This document shows positions 12,481-23,590 of a stretch of 64,000 nucleotides of DNA, in pieces. Made by a program: the position numbers and the translations under genes. Numbering within the stretch: the stretch's first letter is position 1; every line of letters begins with the position of its first letter. The notes beneath the pieces are model-generated. The model worked only from the letters and a program-made list of their open reading frames with translations, was not told the DNA's origin and made no database searches. The stretch covers positions 7,501-71,500 of the forward strand of contig JARHVA010005487.1 of NCBI GenBank assembly GCA_037957365.1, written 5' to 3'. Source of the DNA: Torreya grandis. Lineage: Eukaryota; Streptophyta; Pinopsida; Cupressales; Taxaceae.

Positions 12481-13035
12481 ACATGTCAATGCAGTAAAAA
12501 GGATATTTAGATACATCAAGATCATAATTCACTATGGCCTATGGTATCCTACAAGTGAATATTTCACTTTGAAAACACATACAAATGTTGATTAGATAGG
12601 AAGTGTGGATGATAGAAGAAGTTCTAGTGGTGGTATATTTTTCGTTGGAAACATGCTTGTTTCATGGTTGAGTAAAAGTCAAGAGTTAGTTACTCTTTCT
12701 ACATCAGAAGTAGAGTATGTGGTAATAGTTTTATGTTTCACTCATGTATTTTAGATGAATTAAACACTCAAAGACATCAAGGTAGAGTACAAGGCACCTA
12801 TCTCTATTCTATGTTATAATTCAAGTACTATAAATATATCAAATAATCCCATGATGCATTCAAGAACCAAACACATATTAATCAAGTATTAGTTTTTGAG
12901 AGAAAATGTTGCAGATTAAGAGACCATAATAGAATGTGTGCCAACTAATATCAAATTTTAGATATATTCACCAAACCTCTTCCTAAGGAACAATTTGGGT
13001 ATCTAAGATAGAAGATGGGATTGGTGGCTCCTACA
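12481..13035 (+). pseudogene. Copia RNase H
   Basis: The reading continues from AVKRIFRYIKIIIHYGLWYP into VDDRRSSSGGIFFVGNMLVS and WLSKSQELVTLSTSEVEYVV, the copia RNase H pattern D-DRRSTSG--F-LG--L-SW-SKKQ--VSLSTAEAEY. The first Asp position is NVD followed by a stop at 12593-12595. It then reads KAPISILCYNSSTINISNNP and MMHSRTKHIL, the conserved C-terminal segment. The protein ends near 13035 in the conserved tail before the 3' untranslated region. Stops replace Trp and Gln. Confidence 0.75.
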
Positions 13036-13520
13036 CCACATCACTAGTTCTTAGTGATAGGGCATGAGTCTAGTGGGAGTCTCATAGAAGATTTGTTAAT
13101 CAATAGAAGAAGAGAAAAAAAGGCAACTTAGGTATGTACATATTTACAAAGTTCTAATGATTTGAAGGTTGTATATTCTTTGACAAACTCCTATATCTAA
13201 AAAAAGGGGATAAATATTTCGACAAACAATCTGAAAGAGCCCCTTTTACATTTATGTCAAAGGGGTAGAAAATGTGAAAATGTTCTCTATAGGAAAATAA
13301 GAATAAAATTCTCTCTACAAAAATTTTAGAGAAAAAGTGCAAATATCAAAGAAGTACAGTAAGTGTCCAAGTTTAGTATTAGGAAAGTGTGTCATTACAT
13401 AAGGGGGAACAAGTTTGGTATAAACAACCTCATTTTAAGTTCACTAAAAGAAAATGCAAGTAATTCCAGAGAAAGAATAAAGTATTATAATATCAAAGAA
13501 TTTAGTTTCCCATCAATGAC
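13036..13520 (+). other. Copia 3' untranslated region
   Basis: About 480 bases lie between the end of RNase H and the polypurine tract. No conserved ORF was recognised in it. An antisense 62-codon ORF at 13154-13342 has no family features and I treat it as chance. Confidence 0.5.
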
Positions 13521-13532
13521 AAAGGGGGAGAT
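13520..13532 (+). promoter_or_regulatory. Copia polypurine tract
   Basis: CAAAGGGGGAGAT sits directly before the 3' LTR. It is the typical purine-rich primer for plus-strand synthesis in plant copia elements, and it fixes both orientation and the LTR start. Confidence 0.85.
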
Positions 13533-15513
13533 TATTAGACATATGACTGTCATTGATGTCAAAAGGGAAACTATAAGAATTTAATTGATGTTTAGGATTG
13601 AATATGGTGATTAGAGGATATGAGAAGGATCCTATAAAAGGTCAAAGATGATTGGAATGCATGTCTGTATGATTGGAATTCATTTGGTTCTTCGTATTAA
13701 TCATTTAAACATTTTTGGTCTATGATAGGAAAATCTAAGAAGGTAGTTTTCTTACATCGTCATTGCCATATGTTGATGAGTTTGGGGTAACTAGCCATAT
13801 GGTTGTGATCAGATTAGTCCCTAGTTATTATATGCCAAATATGAAGACATGCTATGAAGCATAGTATAAGATATGAGGATGCCTAGTTAGTTACTTGGAC
13901 ATAATTCACTAAGTTCCAACACAACCAAATTTTCAAAAGGTCTAAACAGATCTAAACAAGCATGTTGATCAGGTTAGCATTTGCATACATGGATGTGCCA
14001 AGATAAAAGGATCATATGGGTCTATTTATTTTTGTGCTTAGTTTTTACATGCTAAATCTTAGGTCACGTGATGTAGCATGATAAAATATATGCTTGAGAA
14101 AAGTAGGGCTCTAAGACATTTTGATAGTGTTTTCCAATACTTTGTCAAATTATTAGGTTATAATAAAAACCTTAGAAAGCATTTTTATGAAATTATATCT
14201 TACACATATGAAGGCTTCAAGAGCAAATGTATATATAGATCGAATCTCCTATGTAATAGGATCATATACACTAAATTTTAGGTCATCTAATTAAGTGTGA
14301 CAAGATTTATGAAAGGAGAAAGTTGGCCTTCCAAGCAAGTTTGATGCATTTCTATCTCTATGACAGAATAAGCTCAATGAGTAGATTAATGGTGTTACAT
14401 CTCACATGCAAAAAAGATTCAAAAATAAATGAGCATATGGGTTTGTTCACTTTTGTGCTGGTTTATTTGGTCCAAATTTTATACAAGGTGGTTAAGCGAA
14501 GAAGAAGATATGAAGTTGAAAAATTATCTTTCTAGGAATATTGAAGATGGTCCCCATACTTAGACAACTCTACACAAGATAAAGTTTGAGAAAGTCTCAA
14601 AGAGATAAATGGAGTGCATTAGATCCAAGTTTCCAAGATGAAGTGAGATGAAGATAGGTGGTTAAATTTTAAATTTTGATCAATGTATATCACTTATTCA
14701 TACACTAAAGATCTAATGAAGCATATGAAATTCAATTTGTCAAAGGGACCTTTGTTAGTGACAAGTGTCACAATCATGAAGCTTGCATAGTAAATTTAGT
14801 GTGATTTAAAGTCAAATCATCAATGACTAATGTGATGATGCCAAGTGTCTTAATATCAAATACTAATAACAATATGAAGAAGGCATGTGCTAATGCCATG
14901 TGTCACATTATTGAGATCTAAGCATAGATAAAGATCAATCTTGTCAGAAGATATAATTGTGAGCAAAAGATCATACAAAGGATATCTAATGAATCAAGTG
15001 GATGTAGACAGCATAAAGTGATCAAGGTTTATTGACATAGTGGTGATTTAAAGATTGAGCAAGTCTGAGAATATCAATGGATTGAATGTGATCCAAAGAC
15101 ATAAAAAGTATCAAAATGGGATAAAGATCTCAATGTTTAACATCTAGATAGAGAAAAAGATCATGCATCTTCATAGATACAATGGCACATAGAAGATCAA
15201 ATCAGGACGGTCAATAGATATATTTTAAATTTAGCAAAGCTAAAGTTTAAAAATGTACAAAGATTAGATGGATGTTGTGACCCTATTATAATGTGATAAA
15301 ATGAATGCATTTTAAAGTTGACCTATTTAAATATGGACCATCAAATCATCATGCCTAATGGAAGATCAAGGATGGAAATTTAAAGATATTTCTAGTCTAA
15401 TGATCAAAAGAACTAACATGTAAGAAAGCCCTAAATCATGATACATACATTGAGATTGATCAATGTAATTGATCAAATATTTGTAAATATGCATGTTCAT
15501 CAAAACTAGAGTC

Positions 15514-15563
<50 letters not shown>

Positions 15564-16361
15564 GAGACTAAGACTCACGGTGTTGATGCATGAATTTGAG
15601 ATGCGAGAAATGTACAATTTAAGTCATAATGAATTAGGTCTAGTATAGAGTGTGATGTGTTTGTAAACAAGTGTGAACAAAATAATAAATGTAACCCTAG
15701 ATCAATTTATTATATAAATGACATATAGGTTATATGCACAATATGTTGGATCTATTTCTATTGATTAGAGTCAAGTAGAGAGATAGAGGTACAAAGCAAG
15801 ATAAATGATGTGTGTTGAATAGAGACATATTTAGACATAGAGACACAGGGGTAGAGAGGAATCAAATCATAAAGATATTATGTGTAGAGGATTAATAGTT
15901 TCATATCAAACCTATAACAAAAAAATAGATATTTGGATTCATGTCTGAATCTATTTTATAATCTGGAGTTGTAGCTCCATAGTAGGTCTGATTGGTTGGT
16001 GCCATCAGACAAGTTGAGTTAGTGCTCAGATTAGGGAGTTGGTGATTCCTTAGAGTTAAATATCTTAATAATGGGATTGGTGTCTCTTTAGGGTTAGTTT
16101 CATTCAATGTTTAACTATTGAGGTTTTGAACTGTGAGGTTAGATTATAATAGTAGAATCTAGCATCTATTCTCATCATGGTTTTTCCCTTTGGGTTTTCC
16201 ATGTATAAATCTAGTGTCATGTGTATTTGAGTTTTTGTGATCTCTACATATTTTATTTGATTTTCATATATATTTTAATCTTTATTAAAAGTATATAAAA
16301 ATACTAGTTTTAATTGATATAGTTATTCAACCCCCTCTCAGTATCTAGTTGTGTCCCAACA
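13533..16361 (+). repeat. 3' LTR of the copia element (2.83 kb)
   Basis: The start TATTAGACATATGAC follows the polypurine tract (mutated TG; relatives begin TGTTRGACA). The end TTCAACCCCCTCTCAG followed by a GTCCCAACA terminus is the usual SIRE-like copia LTR end, and TGTTAG/CCAACA would form the short terminal inverted repeat. The length suits SIRE-type LTRs. No second copy exists in the window, so age cannot be estimated from LTR divergence. A TATATATAG at about 14228-14236 is a possible promoter element. Short ORFs inside are not convincing. Confidence 0.75.
15522..15561. repeat. (TA)20 microsatellite in the copia LTR
   Basis: About 20 uninterrupted TA units, visible directly. It lies in the 3' half of the LTR. 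Confidence 0.95.
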
Positions 16362-16379
16362 AAAACTATTCAAAACTTT

Positions 16380-17075
16380 TGTTAAATCCTCTCAGAATGG
16401 TGAAATCATCTTAACTATTTTCTTTATGTTTAGTTTAATAGGTCCCAATAGTCAAATTGTGCACTTCATCAATGAAATCTATTGTCAATAATAATGAAAT
16501 CATCTTTACTATTAGATAAATATCTTACAAAAAATGAAATCATTTTCTTACTATATTTTGTTATAGTGGTCTTTTATGTAATTAAGTAATTACAAACATT
16601 AGTGGTGAAATTATTGATCTAATCAATGCAATTGTAAATCCTAATGGTTAAATTGTATTCTCTATTTTTGGGTTTCTTCATGTCTGTAGGTTAACATTGG
16701 TGAAATTGTCATTATTGTCAAAAAAAATGTCATTTCATGTAACAAAATTATCCAAACAAATAATAAAATCATGCAGACCATCAATGAAATTATCATCCAT
16801 CATGGAAATCATCCTTGTGTGATTTTTTTATTAATGAATATTTTATAAATTATTTTTCTTATTAATGAAATTGTTCCTCTTATTAGTGAAATCATTGTTC
16901 TTATTAGTTAAATCATCATGCTCAATGGTGAAATCATTCTAGATGGTAGAAAAATTATTCTAATTATTGTGTTTTCTATTTTTAGGTTCTAAACAATGAA
17001 ATTAGGGCACTTATCTATGAAATTAATCTATGTAATAGTGAAAAACATCTTAATTTGATGTTAAAACTTAAAATA
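16380..17075. repeat. Degenerate field of GAAATCAT-type motifs
   Basis: The word (A/G)TGAAATCAT(C/T) and close variants (GAAATTAT, TAAATCAT, GAAATTGT) recur about 18-20 times at irregular spacing of roughly 20-60 bases, for example in the run TTAGTGAAATCATTG and then TTAGTTAAATCATC. It looks like an old short-unit tandem array that has drifted. No ORF stays open across it. Confidence 0.55.
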
Positions 17076-17143
17076 ATCACAAGTTCAATCTCCCTTTAGC
17101 TCAAGACCACTTGTTTAAAACTTATAATCATTTTGTGTTGTAG

Positions 17144-17197
17144 GTCCTTGGCCAAAGAGTGGTATTTTGAGTCCTTGGCCAAAGAGTGGTATTTTGA
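17144..17197. repeat. Exact 27-bp tandem duplication
   Basis: The 27-base unit beginning GTCCTTGGCCAAAGAGTG occurs twice in a row without mismatch (17144-17170 and 17171-17197). Because the surrounding DNA is highly decayed, exact identity points to a recent slippage event or an assembly duplication. Confidence 0.9.
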
Positions 17198-17199
17198 GT

Positions 17200-18120
17200 C
17201 AAAAAAAATTAATTAGATCTAAAATTTCAATTTTGACAATAAAACAAATCCATGTACCAATTTTGGTTTTTAACAAATTTGTTTATTTTCAACTCATATA
17301 ATTTTATGCAAGTTTTCATGATTATTTAATGGTATTGTGGCAATAATTTTGTGTATATGCTCTCACCTTTTGGGTGACTCAGAAACACAAAATTTCTTAT
17401 TTACCTTTAGCTTATTTTCATTTTCAACTTAGTGAGGTGGATTTCATCACCTTCCTACAAGTATTTAGGGGTGAATTTATCTAGGAAGTGACATCCTAAC
17501 ATCATACCAAACCCCACTTATCTGATGGGGTATATAAATAGAGGAACATGTTATCATGAAGACCTGATTTTGTGCTTGCACAAAGTTATGTGAGGAAAAT
17601 AACAATGGGGAGTTATTTTTAATATTCAAGGTCAATATATGATACCCAAAAAAGGAGAAATATTAGTAATGATATTGAAATTCTTAATTTATGTATTTGT
17701 GCCCATGTACCATGAGGTATATATAGACCATCGTAATAGCCCATTGTAAAATAGTAAGCAAACCCTAAATCTAATATCACTTTACTGAGACCCTTATGAC
17801 TGAAATGGTTATGAAGTGACATGACCCATCGTAAACGGTATGATATTATATTTCTTCTTGTATACTTATTTTTCCATGGATCATTCATTGATTGAAGGGT
17901 GTAAAGATAATAACCCTTGAAGATCACATTAATCATACCAACCTTGAGAGAAAAGGGGGTGTAAAAATCCTACCAATAATTGCAATAGTTTACTTAGTGA
18001 ACATTTAAACTTGTAATCCTATTTTAAGGTAAGTCTTTCATATGGCTTAATGGATGTGATGTAAACCTATCTTAGTTACTAAATCTCCTTGTAATACATG
18101 TGTGTTTTTTTTATTTTTTT
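17200..18120 (+). promoter_or_regulatory. Possible LTR with TATA box (17531-17540)
   Basis: GGGGTATATAAATAGAGGAA at 17527-17546 is a textbook plant TATA box, and TATATAAATA is unusual by chance in this context. It lies upstream of the orphan gypsy gag (20040-21630), so this stretch may be the 5' LTR and leader of that element. I could not find LTR ends, a primer site or a matching second LTR, so the assignment is inference. No coding region recognised. Confidence 0.4.
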
Positions 18121-18789
18121 TTCAAAACTATGTTTAAACTTAACATAAAATCAAACCAACCAATTCCAAGTCTAAAACAATTTTATAAACACATGATGAG
18201 GAGTTAATATACCCAAATAACAGGTTAAACAAAAGTAACATGTTATAATTTGGTCTTTAAACACCTTCGTTACTTATTCAAACCATGTTGTTAGGTTGTC
18301 AAAACTAATACCAATTTGAATGCCAAATTTCAATTGTCATTTCAAACCAAGTCAAATTTATTTTCAAAGTTATAACCAATTAAAAATTCTCATTCATTGG
18401 ATTATATTATGCCATCCATTCAATTTCAAATAAAGTGCTAAATCTAGGCCAACCTTTTCTGTGAGATCATTCCAAGTTTAATTGCCAATACCATTTCCAA
18501 GACCAAAATCTAATCCTAGTCCAATTGTGCCAAATTTCAAAATTCCAAATTCCAATTCTAATACCACTTCAACTTCCATTTTTTTTATCCAATTTAAAAC
18601 CAATACCAATTCAAATGCCAAATTCTAATTATATTCTAAGACAATACCAATACCACTCTATTTAGGGTAATTAATTCCAATCTGTGCCAATTCACCTTTT
18701 TTAGGGGCCAATAGAATCAATACCATTTAAACCTTTTAAATTTATTCCAATAACACCCTTTTTGGTTACAAATAAATTATATATATGAT

Positions 18790-19034
18790 AAGGCCACCCT
18801 TTTAGGGTCCAAACCATTCCAATCTATGCTAAGAATTCCCTTTTTAGGGCTAAACCATTCCAATCTATGTCAAGACCATCCTTTTTGGGTCCAAACCAAT
18901 TCTATCTATACCAAGACCACCCTTTTTAGGGCCAAACCATTATATATATTCTAAGACTACCCTTTTTTGGTCCAAACCATTCCAATCCATGCTAAGACCA
19001 TTATTTTTGGGGCCAACCTATTCGAATATGTTCC
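18790..19034. repeat. 41-bp minisatellite, six copies, with decayed flanks
   Basis: Six consecutive units of 40-41 bases start at 18790, 18831, 18872, 18913, 18953 and 18994. The consensus starts AAGACCACCCTTTTTAGGG and continues with a CCAAACCATTCCAATCTATG-type half. Similar but more diverged units extend on both sides (about 18560-19100). Copies differ from each other at roughly a fifth of positions by eye. The unit has no open frame across copies. It sits between the possible LTR promoter and gag. Confidence 0.85.
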
Positions 19035-19099
19035 AATTCAGCCTCTTTGGGACCATTCTAATTGAGACCAAGTACACCATATTTGGGGCTAATGTATTC

Positions 19100-20036
19100 C
19101 ATATAATTCCCCTTAAATGTGTCCTTGCTTGGGGGCATTAGATCAAGGTTAATACATGTCATGGCATCTCATGATCCTAAACCTATTCTACTAGGGTCAA
19201 TCCTACATAAAAAATAATAGATCAAATTACTTAGCTGAGTCAAAAAATAAACTACTTTACATCTATTTTGGACACTTCAACAATTAATCCAAAATCTAGT
19301 CTAGTCTTACAACTATAAAAAATCTGACCAACCATTTTCCATCAATGATACCTCCAAACTATGTTGTTTAATAAAAACTATAAATAAGAACCATTCAATG
19401 AACAACTATTGGATAGTACGGATAAATATCTTTTTAGATTATGGTAAATGGTTGTTAAAATTCCATATGGATTTCTAGTAGAGGATTTATACTATTTTAT
19501 TATATTTTCTAAATAGAAACCATAATTAAGCCAAATGTCTAAACATATTATTCCATTACCCTTATCTATTCAAAATCCAAGTGTGCTCAAGTCTAAAAAC
19601 TACTCAATCAAGATATGACAAGATCCCATTCATAAACATGATCATATACATCCACTTCCAGATAAAGATCAACATAGTTAGACCATTATCAATAGTATTT
19701 TCAAATAACCCATATTTTACCAAAATCAAACAATCTTGGAAAATCCCATTATTCATTCATTTCCAAAAGTTCCCCATTTCTAAACATTTATTCATCTAAA
19801 AGCCTTCATGTTCATGTGAAAGTTAAACAAGGTACTTATGGGTAACATAATTTAGTATGACCTTTTTGTGACCACTTCAACATCAAAATAAAGTTTTATT
19901 CTAGAGAAAAAATTATAATTGGGTTCTATTTCAAAACCAATATCATATTTAACATTAGAAGTAAAATTAACATTAGTTTTAACATTGGATTAGTATCCTC
20001 TCATGTTAGATCTAGCTTTAGAATTAGAGTATATTA
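19100..20036. other. Spacer before gag, nothing recognised
   Basis: AT-rich sequence with short ORFs only. It may be the untranslated leader of the gag-bearing element. No repeat, RNA gene or protein similarity was recognised. Confidence 0.4.
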
Positions 20037-20339
20037 ATGGGTGTTACAACATTGGATGCACATTTATGGCATATTCAATTGAAATCATTTGTTATCCTTA
20101 CATGGTTTTTGAGGATGTTTCCTTTTTCATCAACACAAGCTCTCCTATTATCCTCTAGAATGATTATGTTGCCTTCTCCCCTTCCATTTCTATCACACAT
20201 GCCTTTATTGTCAACAAACCTAGCCATTATATTAGCATATCACCTCCCACAAAGGTCAATTATGACCAATAGAATCACACACTATCAAACTTATTCCATT
20301 ATGACATTTAATGGGTAAAATCTATGGGTAAGTACTACA

Positions 20340-21630
20340 ATATCCAATTAAAAGAATAATCTCCTAGTGAAACCTTGTTTGAGGCACTAGGGTATAATTA
20401 AATTCTAAACTTACCATATTCAAGTGAAAACTTGTTTGATGCACTAGATGATAATAAAAATAAAAAATAACAATCCTTTAATGAAACCTTGATTAAGGTG
20501 ATAAGGGACAATCAAAATTAATTATCAACATCCATTAGGGAAACCTTATTTAAAGCACTATTGGACAATCTATATCACAATAATTGAAAATATTTTTTGG
20601 GTGAATATATCTTAGACACATTAACAACTAATATAATTTGTTCCTCATTTCTTGATGAATACATTAATGAAGACATTATTGACACCAACATAACCAAAAT
20701 CAAGTTTAATATGGAATCAACAATAATGTGTGTGATAACAAGTCAACACCCTTAACCTAAAAATTTCTTCACATAATGCTATTATTAAAGAGAATATATT
20801 AGTAAAGAAAACTATTACTGAAGATGTGTTTGAGAATACTTATCTTTAAAACTTTATAATGCCTAATTTATCCTCATTTTATGGTAAAGGGGATCCTTAT
20901 ATTTATTTAAAATAACATGTACACTCCTTTGAAAATTAGGCCCAAAATGGAAGCTTTATCTTAAATGATTTTCATCGTAGCTTAACCCAAGGAGATCTTG
21001 ATTGGTTTTATAGTCTTCCATATGGTTCTTTATAAATGCTAAAAAAATTGAAGATATATTTATATATATTTTTTCATTGTTTTTCCTTAGCTAAGTTACC
21101 ATTGGAACATTTTAAATTATTGACATAAATATAAAATGAGTCTATTCAAGACTATTTTATTTGATCTAAGGATACTTTGTATTCCTTAAATTATACAACC
21201 TCAGATTTAGAGGTACAATTTATATTTATTAGAGGTATTATTTATCCACTCAGATAAAGATCATTAAATAATCCCTTTACTTCATTCAAGACCTTATATT
21301 GGGATGTGCATAAATATTCATGTTCTTTAATGAATACTCAAACCAAGTTACCTATCTATTCATCGAAAACATTGCATGATAGTACTTATGTTTCTAAGTA
21401 AAATAAATAAGTCAAAAAAGATCATGATAAAATTAAAAAAACCTATAAATAATCAATAATAAATTTTAAATAACAAACAATAAAGTTGTTGAATAAAGGT
21501 TATGAACATCCTTACAAATTATCTCCCATAGTTAGACCATATACTTTTAAATATGGACAGCTTCTTCAGTTTGATTGGTATCATCATATACCACATAATA
21601 TATTACACACATTATTAGACAAAAAATGAT
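20340..21630 (+). pseudogene. Orphan Ty3/gypsy-type gag
   Basis: Frame reading gives LSSFYGKGDPYIYLK (20871 on), then HVHSFENxAQNGSFILNDF and HRSLTQGDLDWFYSLPYGSL, the core of the Retrotrans_gag family (F-G--DP--HL--F and L-G-A--WF-SLP-GSI-SW--L). It continues with LAKLPLEHFKLLT and NESIQDYFI, then LYSLNYTTSDLEVQFIFIRG, which is the conserved C-terminal capsid segment. Several stops replace Gln or Trp. Upstream (20350-20590) are short peptide repeats of the type SxxETLFxALxDN. No protease, RT or integrase follows before the next LTR, so this is gag only. The protein would form the particle capsid. Confidence 0.7.
20350..20590 (+). repeat. Short coding repeats in the gag N-terminus
   Basis: Four imperfect repeats of about 20-25 codons read SPSETLFEALGYN, SSENLFDALDDN, SFNETLIKVIRDN and SIRETLFKALLDN. 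At DNA level they share CCTAGTGAAACCTTGTTTGA-like sequence. The conservation is at protein level more than DNA, suggesting the repeat arose while the protein was expressed. Confidence 0.65.
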
Positions 21631-21639
21631 AAAATTTAC

Positions 21640-22480
21640 TCATAACTAAAATTATACACCACACACATTTAAAATTCAAAAATTACAACACTTTTACACT
21701 TACCATGGTATTAACGAACATAAAGATAATGAGTGTTTTTCTCTTGAGTAAAAGCCTACACAATTATCCAATTAGCTAATTATTGTATGTTGAAAAGACA
21801 TATATATAAATATTCCAAATAATTCTCTTAGAGTCTCATGTAAGAGGGTTGAGTGATCCCATTCTACTCCTTATGAAGAACACATGGTCCATCGATCTTC
21901 ATAGAAGATGACCACTAGTAGTAGTACTTCTCCTAGTGTACTCTCTACTAGGATTGATTGCTCCCAAAATAATCCTTTTAAGGAACTAAGGTATTAAATA
22001 GAGGTATAAGTGGAGGGTATGTACATAAAAATTAGTTTGGGTGGAAAAAATAGTACCTATAGACTCATAAGTTACTTTTATAGATATAACATAGTTAGCT
22101 ACAAAAATAAAATCAATGATTCCACTACCCCATGATCATTATAGTTAGGTATTATTATTTCCTTCTAGGTTACAATTCATATGATGATTACTATATTATC
22201 ACTATAATGAAAACATATCTTTAAAAATACAATATTATTTATACTATTTACAAATATCTATTCATACATTGAGTAAATAAACATAGAAATCAAATATAAA
22301 ATCCTAGATGTTGCACATTCACTTAACATAAAATAACCATGTGAATAATGTCACATATATATCAAATGATAATTTTAAAAAAAAAATAAGTACATAAATC
22401 ATATGTTTTAGTCATATCCCCATTTGTGTACTCCTCATCATTATCTATAACCATGATCCTATCACCTCTCGATGTTGAGG
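21640..22480. other. No recognised gene
   Basis: AT-rich DNA between the orphan gag and the antisense fragment. Only short ORFs are present; I recognise no motif. Confidence 0.4.
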
Positions 22481-22489
22481 TACCGAGAT

Positions 22490-22762
22490 CTAACTAGGGA
22501 CCCTATGCATGGGGTAACTCACGTACTCTCTCCTTAAAGGATCCTAAATTCTACAACTTATCCTCATGATCACACTATATATTTTCATATCAATCAATAA
22601 AAACCTACATGATCTCCATGGAACATTATTATGGGATGTTTCATCTATAGATAACTTGACACATAGCTCCTTATGATTAGTTTTTAGAGTATGATATGTT
22701 ACCATAAACCTCTCTATAAGATCAAGTAAAGGTTCATGTGAACCTATAATATTAAATACCAT
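22490..22762 (-). pseudogene. Antisense ORF fragment, possibly plant-mobile-domain-like
   Basis: The 72-codon segment includes LLDLIERFMVTYHTLKTNHK and then ELCVKLSIDET. This vaguely follows the plant mobile domain core (L--LIERW-P-THTFHLP-GE--VTL-D). The match is partial and could be chance. Its position, antisense and just 70 bases upstream of an LTR (22833), repeats the arrangement seen at 28200-29480 and 32850-34560. The reading extends toward 22490 with stops. Confidence 0.3.
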
Positions 22763-22832
22763 CTAAATAAAACCATCCCTATATATATCCATAATTATGC
22801 TATGTGTGAGGTCATATATCACTGAGTCTACC

Positions 22833-23590
22833 TATAAACACTTAATAATGGAAACTCTACATAAATTCTAATTATATCTTCTATTGACACTTTAAAAATT
22901 ATCAAACTTAATTTTTATCTAATTATTAATTAATTAATCAATTAATTAGTATAATACACTCTTAATAACAAAATCCATGGATTTGACTTGTCCTTTTTTA
23001 TTAAATGCCCAAAAGTGGAATATTTCCTCACCCAACATGACATCATCATAGCAAGTGTGCAAGTAAGATATTTTATAAGATCTTACACCCCTCTTACACA
23101 CTCTTCATCTTACAGCCCTCTTACACACATAAAGGGGTCATGATTTGAATCTCCTACTTTTCTATGACATACTCTACCCCTTTTTTCCACACTTCATCTT
23201 TGTTATTTATGAGAATGGAGGACTAATTTTGGACCCTTTAACTTCATCTTAATATGGATGGTCCACAACAATTTTCCAAATATACAAATCAAAAGGTTTG
23301 CACACTCTTTTAGAATGGTCAGCAAAGGTATCAAAGTTTTGCCAAATCTCAAGTCCATAATTCAACTAATTCATATTCCAAAGCCAAGACAAACCCAAAA
23401 CCAATTAAAAACAAGGAGAGGTAATTTCCATGCAATGATTCAGTAATCAATGAAGAATCTTAGATATACAAGTTGATCTCAAACTATTTTAGACTGATTT
23501 TCAAGAATATCTTCAATGGAGGTAAAAGTGTTGTTTATCCTTCTAATTTGTATTTCATGTTTAATTATCATAACTCAGCATAGGGATTAG
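22833..23590 (+). repeat. 5' LTR of the 22.8-28.1 kb element
   Basis: The start TATAAACACTTAATAATGG aligns with TGTAGACACTTAAAATTGG at 27326. Shared blocks include CTTCTATTGACACTTT, the CTTACACCCCTCTTACACAC doublet, AAAGGGGTCATGAT and AGGTAAAAGTGTT near the end. Divergence by eye is roughly 20%. The exact right end is uncertain by about 15 bases. Confidence 0.7.

Larger units (their letters stand above)
8600..16361 (+). mobile_element. Ty1/copia retrotransposon, SIRE-like, 5'-truncated
   Basis: Gag, protease, integrase, RT and RNase H occur in the Ty1/copia order on the plus strand, followed by a classic polypurine tract and a 2.8 kb LTR. The gag has a zinc knuckle, a coiled-coil-like spacer and two further CCHC-like motifs just before the protease, a layout I recall for the SIRE/Maximus lineage. 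The 5' LTR, primer site and the N-terminal part of gag were not found, so the left end is truncated or replaced near 8600. All coding parts carry stops or frameshifts. Confidence 0.8.

Noticed and set aside
13154..13342. 62-codon antisense ORF in the copia 3' untranslated region
   Set aside because: No envelope-like or other features such as a signal peptide and transmembrane pair; composition is what AT-rich DNA gives by chance.
17371..17382. TGGGTGACTCAG as a tRNA-Arg primer site
   Set aside because: It resembles the primer sites at 32622 and 45036, but no LTR end precedes it and the second half does not match.
17619..17936. 105-codon minus-strand ORF near the TATA box
   Set aside because: No recognisable motif, and it overlaps what looks like LTR/leader sequence on the other strand.
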